Shown: positions 6,522 through 9,431 of the stretch, one piece after another | How the letters are laid out: every line of letters begins with the position of its first letter | Position numbering within the stretch: the first letter of the stretch is position 1 | NCBI GenBank assembly: GCA_963560005.1 | Contig: CAUWNG010000069.1 | Coordinates: 1-9,431, forward strand | Reading direction: 5' to 3' | Source: CAG-273 sp963560005 | GTDB lineage: Bacteria; Bacillota; Clostridia; TANB77; CAG-508 | DNA: 9,431 nucleotides | Position numbers and translations under genes: made by a program | The notes under the pieces: generated by a model | Told to the model about the DNA's origin: nothing | What the model saw: the letters and a program-made list of their open reading frames with translations, nothing else | Database searches by the model: none

Positions 6522-6800
6522 TCACCGTACCGCAGAAACTCTAATTATTTCATCTCTTATGGTAGAATTAGATGTATCTATACTTAATTCAGTTTCCTCA
6601 AAGATAGATTCTACTTGCTTATCTAACTCTTCTTTTTGTGTAGCCAATTCTAAGTTATCTTTATAATTTCTAAATTTAATAATTCCTATAGAACCTGCTA
6701 TAATTACAAACAGTATCGCTATTATAATTAAAAAAGTTTTTAAATCTATTACTTCTGTTATTCGATTTATAATTCTTTTATTTCTTCTATTTCTTGCCAT
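6522..6800 (-). CDS. 5' fragment of the split capA-like gene (anchor and spacer)
   Basis: Read as it stands, this frame gives 92 residues: MARNRRNKR, a hydrophobic anchor (TFLIIIAILFVIIAGSIGII), a charged stretch and the premature end IIRVSAVR at TGA 6524-6522. It stops two residues into the conserved AVGD motif, so alone it would be a membrane peptide with no catalytic part. It might be annotated separately as a small hypothetical membrane protein; I regard it as part of the CapA-like gene. Confidence 0.6.
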   Translation of the reverse strand: MARNRRNKRIINRITEVIDLKTFLIIIAILFVIIAGSIGIIKFRNYKDNLELATQKEELDKQVESIFEETELSIDTSNSTIRDEIIRVSAVR

Positions 6801-6816
6801 TATAACCACCATAAAT

Positions 6817-6845
6817 AATTTACCATATTTTACTATAACAGTCAA
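6817..6845 (-). promoter_or_regulatory. Possible promoter of the capA-like gene
   Basis: On the minus strand TTGACT (plus 6840-6845), a 17-base spacer and TAAATT (plus 6817-6822) fit a sigma-A promoter with a poor -10. Transcription would start near 6810, right at the GGTGG ribosome binding site, giving a very short leader. Readthrough from the upstream dehydrogenase gene is the alternative. Confidence 0.35.
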
Positions 6846-6849
6846 GAAC

Positions 6850-6882
6850 GAAAGTGTTACTGATATTCTCAGTAACACTTTC
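6850..6882 (-). terminator. Hairpin after the dehydrogenase gene
   Basis: GAAAGTGTTACTG (6850-6862) and CAGTAACACTTTC (6870-6882) form a perfect 13-bp stem with a seven-base loop, seven bases beyond the dehydrogenase stop. The minus-strand tail (GTTCTTG) is only moderately T-rich, so termination may be partial. The plus-strand tail (ACTTTTATTATTTT) is richer in T. Confidence 0.7.
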
Positions 6883-6889
6883 ACTTTTA

Positions 6890-7966
6890 TTATTTTACAT
6901 ATTCATTTAATGGTTTTGTTCTATATTGTAACTCTCCAAACTTTTCTGTTGTTACATAGCCTGGTACACTATTTATTACATCTGGTATACGGTTTACTAC
7001 ACTTGCACAAGTCAATTCAACTGTACTTGGTCTTGATACTACTATACTTGTATTAGGCTCTCCATATATTGTCCATTCATTTTTATCATAATCTTCTTTT
7101 GAATAAACTTTACCTATACATTGTGTTTCTAATGTTACGCCTTCCTTAGTAGTTGTTGTAACTACTGCACTCATTCCTGTTGCATCACCTTTTTTTACAG
7201 TCATTCCTAATGTTGATGAATATAGGTCTTCTGTATATGTTTGTGGTACTGTTTTTTGTGTTTGATTCTCCACAGTTAGTCCTAATTTAGAACATAACCA
7301 TCCATTTACATTCCACATATATGATGGCAAATATTTACCACTTTCTATTACTTTTTGTCTTTCTTCATCTGATATTCTATCTACTGATGCTACTTGTTTA
7401 TCAAACTCTTCTAATGTAAGTCCTGCTCCATGAGCTTTTGCTAATGCCATTCCATAATCTTCTACATTATAACTTGAACTTCCTTGAATTTTTGTTATTT
7501 TATGTGTTGAGCCTGCAATTGAACTTATTAATTGTCCCCAATAAACATCTTGATATCCACTTCCAGTAATTGTACAACCTGTTTTTTTAGCCATTTCGTC
7601 TAATTCTTTAGTAATTGCTGGATTTGAATTTTGAGGATAAAATGCTTCTTCACAAGTTGTAATAGCATTTACTCCTAATTTTGCACATAACATAAGAGCA
7701 TCCTCAACATCTGCTATAAGACTCATAGTTGTAACTATAGCTATATCTGGTTTAACTGTTTTTATCATTTCTTCTGCATCATCTAAAGAAACCACTTTTA
7801 CATTTTTAGTTTCTTGACCCATTAGTTCTCCAATATCTCTTCCTATTACATCTGGATTAACATCTATAGCTCCTACAATTTCCCCTCCTTTTTCATAAAC
7901 ATATCTCATTGTGTACACTGCCATTTTTCCAGTTCCAAATTGAACCACTTTTACCTTTCTATCCAT
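6890..7966 (-). CDS. NAD(P)-dependent dehydrogenase, DapB / 2,4-diaminopentanoate dehydrogenase-like
   Basis: The 358-residue cytoplasmic protein opens with a Rossmann fold: VKVVQFGTGKMAVYTM, with the dinucleotide-binding G-T-G-K-M at residues 11-15 and an acidic residue at the end of the second strand (GAIDVNPD, Asp35). Further conserved-looking stretches are DIAIVTTMS (74-82), TTCEEAFYP (103-111) and TGSGYQDVYWG (134-144). The overall pattern fits the group often labelled 'dihydrodipicolinate reductase' in clostridia and related to ornithine-fermentation 2,4-diaminopentanoate dehydrogenase. It is not a true DapB: it is about 100 residues too long and lacks the HHxxKxDAPSGTA motif. No lysine-synthesis or ornithine-fermentation partners lie nearby, so the substrate is unknown. 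The start is ATG 7964-7966, with AAGGAAGG (plus 7978-7985) eleven bases upstream; a 16-codon in-frame extension upstream gives no family-like sequence. It has its own promoter and a hairpin behind it. Confidence 0.8.
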   Translation of the reverse strand: MDRKVKVVQFGTGKMAVYTMRYVYEKGGEIVGAIDVNPDVIGRDIGELMGQETKNVKVVSLDDAEEMIKTVKPDIAIVTTMSLIADVEDALMLCAKLGVNAITTCEEAFYPQNSNPAITKELDEMAKKTGCTITGSGYQDVYWGQLISSIAGSTHKITKIQGSSSYNVEDYGMALAKAHGAGLTLEEFDKQVASVDRISDEERQKVIESGKYLPSYMWNVNGWLCSKLGLTVENQTQKTVPQTYTEDLYSSTLGMTVKKGDATGMSAVVTTTTKEGVTLETQCIGKVYSKEDYDKNEWTIYGEPNTSIVVSRPSTVELTCASVVNRIPDVINSVPGYVTTEKFGELQYRTKPLNEYVK

Positions 7967-8002
7967 ATTAGCATCATCCTTCCTTAAATTAAATATATAG
8001 AG

Positions 8003-8032
8003 ATTATATACCATATTTAATTATATATACAA
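8003..8032 (-). promoter_or_regulatory. Promoter of the dehydrogenase gene
   Basis: On the minus strand TTGTAT (plus 8027-8032), an 18-base spacer and a perfect TATAAT (plus 8003-8008) form a sigma-A promoter starting near 7996. The -35 lies within the perfect palindrome ATATAC-AA-GTATAT (8025-8038), a possible operator. Confidence 0.6.
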
Positions 8033-8038
8033 GTATAT
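8025..8038. promoter_or_regulatory. Palindrome ATATAC-AA-GTATAT over the dehydrogenase -35, candidate operator
   Basis: Two exact six-base arms flank AA. The core TATAC-N2-GTATA recurs at 8745-8756 in the next promoter region upstream. Both copies overlap a predicted promoter element, which suggests a shared repressor, although AT-rich intergenic DNA produces such palindromes by chance more often than coding DNA. Confidence 0.3.
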
Positions 8039-8047
8039 TTTAATTTT

Positions 8048-8662
8048 TTAATTTACTAACCCTTCAAAATTTTGAACGCCTTTAAAAGCATTACCTATTC
8101 CTTGTAATATACCTCCAAACACATTTCCTATTGCATCTACTATTCCTTTTATAATGACATTATCTTCATAAAAATTTACAATTAATTTATTAGTTGGTGG
8201 AAAAAACCATAATATTAAACAAATAATAACCATAATTAATATTGTAATTCCAAATTCTTTATATTCCTTTTTTGTTCTTTTCCTTAAAATGTTCTGCCTT
8301 ATATTCTTCACACCAGAAGAATATACTTTTTTATAATGTCTACTCATATTTTTTAATTCTTCATTTGGATCAAATTCTTTTTTCTCTTTATGTACATTAT
8401 TTTTATTTGAATTCTTTATTTCTTCTTTAACTTTATTTTCTCTATTTATTTTTAGCTTATTATTATAGTTTTCTCTTTTTTTGTCATCCATCAATATTTC
8501 GAATGCTTCATTAATTTTTTTCATATTCTCTTCTGCCATTTTCTTTTCTTTATCATTTTGCAAGTCTGGATGATACCTTTTAGCCAAAACTTTATATGCC
8601 TTTTCAATTACTTCTTTTGATGCATTTTCACTTACTTCTAAAATTTCATATAATGTTTTCAT
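8048..8662 (-). CDS. Membrane-associated J-domain (DnaJ-like) co-chaperone
   Basis: The 204-residue protein starts with a complete J domain (about 1-68): TLYEILEVSENASKEVIEKAYK, then KRYHPDL with the essential HPD at 31-33, then AEENMKKINEAFEILMDDKKRENYN. The HPD loop stimulates the ATPase of DnaK-type Hsp70. A long, highly charged linker (about 70-135) follows, then one predicted membrane helix (about 138-154) and a glycine-spaced hydrophobic tail (IKGIVDAIGNVFGGILQGIGNAF, 171-193) that could be amphipathic or membrane-inserted. It lacks the G/F, zinc-finger and substrate-binding domains of DnaJ, so it is a class C J protein that probably recruits Hsp70 to the membrane. Client and role are unknown. 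ATG 8660-8662 has AAAGGAA rather far upstream (about 12 bases). No terminator separates it from the dehydrogenase gene, so readthrough is possible. Confidence 0.88.
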   Translation of the reverse strand: MKTLYEILEVSENASKEVIEKAYKVLAKRYHPDLQNDKEKKMAEENMKKINEAFEILMDDKKRENYNNKLKINRENKVKEEIKNSNKNNVHKEKKEFDPNEELKNMSRHYKKVYSSGVKNIRQNILRKRTKKEYKEFGITILIMVIICLILWFFPPTNKLIVNFYEDNVIIKGIVDAIGNVFGGILQGIGNAFKGVQNFEGLVN

Positions 8663-8744
8663 AATTAATTGAATTCCTTTCTAATTCACATATCTGGCAT
8701 AAAATTAATTGTTTCCACATAAATTCCCTTAAATATTAATTTCT

Positions 8745-8756
8745 TATACTAGTATA
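8745..8756. promoter_or_regulatory. 12-bp perfect palindrome in the J-protein / DUF4364 intergenic region
   Basis: TATACTAGTATA is fully self-complementary and shares the TATAC-N2-GTATA pattern with 8026-8037. It overlaps the predicted -10 of the J-domain gene and lies about 40 bases upstream of the DUF4364 -10. It is a candidate operator; no binding protein is identified. Confidence 0.3.
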
Positions 8757-8759
8757 TCA
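8751..8759 (-). promoter_or_regulatory. Possible extended -10 promoter of the J-domain gene
   Basis: On the minus strand TGATATACT (plus 8751-8759) fits an extended -10 (TGn plus TATACT) without a recognisable -35. The TATACT lies in the perfect 12-bp palindrome TATACTAGTATA (8745-8756), so a bound protein would block it. The predicted leader is about 80 bases. Confidence 0.4.
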
Positions 8760-8797
8760 TTTTTATTACTAAAAACATAGTATTTTATAATAAATTG

Positions 8798-8806
8798 TGA
8801 TATAAT
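8798..8806 (+). promoter_or_regulatory. Extended -10 promoter of the DUF4364 gene
   Basis: TGATATAAT (8798-8806) is an extended -10 with a perfect TATAAT at 8801-8806. No good -35 lies 16-18 bases upstream, as is usual for extended -10 promoters. Transcription would begin near 8813, about 28 bases before the start codon. Confidence 0.6.
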
Positions 8807-8840
8807 ATTGGTAAATTTTGATATATAGGAGTTGAATACA

Positions 8841-9380
8841 TTGAAATTAGCAGAAAATAATGAAGCATTGGCAGAAAACAAAATTTTAATTTTATATATT
8901 TTAAATAAAATCTGCAAACCTATTACAAATATTGAATTATATAATTTGATAATAGCTGTACTTGATATGAATTATTTTTATTATCAACAATTCTTACTAG
9001 ATTTAATTGAAATTAAATATGTAACAACTTTCGAAAAAGATTCAAAAAAATTATATGAAATAACAGAAAAAGGACAAGAAACTTTAAAACTTACTCAGGA
9101 TATGCTTCCTGGTATTTTAAAATTAAAATTTGATACTACTTTTAAAGAACAATTAAAACAAAGTAAAGATAAAGAGTCTATAATAGCAGAATTTATTCCT
9201 ATTAATGAAAATAGTTATATAGTATCTTGCAAAATAAATGAAAATGGAAATAGTATATTTGAAGTAAAAATACTTGCTAGTTCTAGAGAACAAGCAAAAA
9301 GCATAGTAGAAAATTGGGAAAACAATGCAGAAAATTATTATCCTAAAATATTATCTCTACTGCTTAATAATGAAACATAA
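8841..9380 (+). CDS. DUF4364 family winged-helix protein
   Basis: The 179-residue product resembles the Firmicute DUF4364 family, small proteins with an N-terminal winged helix-turn-helix and a less conserved C-terminal domain. Visible features are the first helix ENKILILYILNKI (12-24), PITNIELYNLII (27-38), the recognition-helix region MNYFYYQQFLLDLIEIKYV (43-61) and the wing, KKLYEITEKGQETL (69-82), which is the 'YxITEKGxE' pattern of PadR/MarR-like wings. The C-terminal half (about 90-179) has alternating strands and a final helix and is not recognised. A DNA-binding regulatory role is inferred from the fold; no target is known. AGGAG (8827-8831) directly abuts an upstream in-frame TTG at 8832, too close to be used, so the start is TTG 8841 at nine bases. 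The gene is monocistronic here and is followed four bases later by a GC-rich hairpin. Confidence 0.8.
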   Translation: MKLAENNEALAENKILILYILNKICKPITNIELYNLIIAVLDMNYFYYQQFLLDLIEIKYVTTFEKDSKKLYEITEKGQETLKLTQDMLPGILKLKFDTTFKEQLKQSKDKESIIAEFIPINENSYIVSCKINENGNSIFEVKILASSREQAKSIVENWENNAENYYPKILSLLLNNET

Positions 9381-9384
9381 TCAT

Positions 9385-9428
9385 AACCACCCGTAAAACG
9401 GGTGGTTTGCTCTTAGCCTAGAAGGCTA
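9385..9428. repeat. Two tandem GC-rich hairpins at the window edge, possible IS200/IS605-type element end
   Basis: AACCACCCGT (9385-9394) pairs perfectly with ACGGGTGGTT (9398-9407) around AAA. Seven to eight bases later TAGCCT (9414-9419) pairs with AGGCTA (9423-9428) around AGA. The block is much richer in G+C than the surrounding DNA. The first hairpin could terminate DUF4364 transcription, but only GGTTTGCTCTT follows, a poor T-run. Short subterminal palindromes of this kind occur at the ends of IS200/IS605-family elements and in dispersed palindromic repeats. The element body, if any, would lie beyond 9431, so the assignment is inference. Confidence 0.45.
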
Positions 9429-9431
9429 TTG

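Larger units (their letters stand above)
5543..6800 (-). pseudogene. CapA-family metallophosphatase gene split by a one-base frameshift
   Basis: Two adjacent minus-strand frames together encode one CapA-like protein. Removing a single base (C on the minus strand, G at plus 6527) turns ...SAVR-stop into ...SAVGDILCGDEILEDAYN and fuses the frames into 418 residues, normal for the family. The restored protein has a short basic N-terminus, a membrane anchor (about 22-42), a charged spacer, then the calcineurin-like capsule-biosynthesis domain. Its motifs in order are VGDIL (metal-binding Asp93), TMETNF, SISHNHSLDYG, IMHWGEE, LGNHTATVQPM and YSLGNYI. Family members include CapA/PgsA of poly-gamma-glutamate capsule export, but most clostridial copies stand alone with unknown substrate, as here. 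The start is ATG 6798-6800 with GGTGG five bases upstream; an upstream in-frame ATG (6884) lies inside the preceding hairpin. The defect may be a real mutation or an assembly error. The rest of the frame is intact, so any loss would be recent. Confidence 0.85.

Noticed and set aside
6522..6530. Programmed +1 frameshifting, in the style of prfB, at CGG-TGA-C in capA
   Set aside because: The TGA-C context is leaky, but neither the Val nor the Arg tRNA could re-pair after slipping (GTA to TAC, CGG to GGT), and no stimulatory Shine-Dalgarno sequence lies upstream. A mutation or assembly error is simpler.
6801..6884. Longer N-terminus for the capA-like gene from an ATG at 6884
   Set aside because: The extension starts just outside the 13-bp hairpin that ends the previous gene and runs through it and the candidate promoter; the ATG at 6800 has GGTGG at proper spacing.
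6890..7966. Calling the dehydrogenase dapB or ord
   Set aside because: The DapB catalytic motif is absent and the length is wrong for DapB; for Ord no pathway partners are present and the glycine motif differs from what I recall of that enzyme.
9385..9428. CRISPR repeat or tRNA-like structure at the right edge
   Set aside because: Only one copy of each hairpin is visible, with no spacer periodicity and no cloverleaf or T-loop sequence.

Overview
The window is a very AT-rich chromosomal segment from an anaerobic, low-GC Firmicute, most likely a Clostridia member. The support is SpoVG, a rubrerythrin of the clostridial type, a DUF4364 protein, strong AGA and ATA/ATT codon use, GTG and TTG starts, and sigma-A promoters close to TTGACA-17-TATAAT. 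It reads as housekeeping and accessory chromosome, not as a phage or defence island. I found no rRNA, tRNA, CRISPR array, riboswitch or complete transposon.

Layout from left to right. (1) 3-137: the 3' end of an unrecognised plus-strand gene with codon use unlike the rest, followed by its own terminator. (2) spoVG (252-524, minus) and murC (832-2211, plus) diverge from a 307-bp intergenic region. It holds both promoters, a perfect 8-bp inverted repeat over the spoVG -10 box, and two other short palindromes. (3) 2272-3381 (minus): a membrane-anchored transglutaminase-like protein, convergent with murC across a shared two-way terminator. It has an exact-consensus promoter and diverges from the rubrerythrin gene (3577-4110, plus). 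(4) A minus-strand block, in transcription order: a membrane J-domain protein (8662-8048), a DapB/diaminopentanoate-dehydrogenase-like oxidoreductase (7966-6890), a hairpin, a CapA-family metallophosphatase gene broken by a one-base frameshift near 6527 (6800-5543), and rimO (5500-4196). (5) A DUF4364 winged-helix protein (8841-9380, plus) diverges from the J-protein gene. Two tandem GC-rich hairpins follow it at the window edge and look like the end of an IS200/IS605-type element or another dispersed palindromic repeat.

The genes do not form one pathway. MurC builds peptidoglycan precursors; the CapA-like and transglutaminase-like proteins are probably envelope-facing; SpoVG is an RNA-binding regulator; rubrerythrin detoxifies peroxide; RimO modifies ribosomal protein S12. 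In several cases promoter or hairpin positions decide the start codon: the longest open frames of spoVG, rubrerythrin and capA begin upstream of, or inside, these elements, so the shorter starts are used here. The most notable points are the capA frameshift at its conserved metal-binding motif, the symmetrical operator-like site on the spoVG promoter, and the terminal paired hairpins. I did not find a convincing new multi-gene system.
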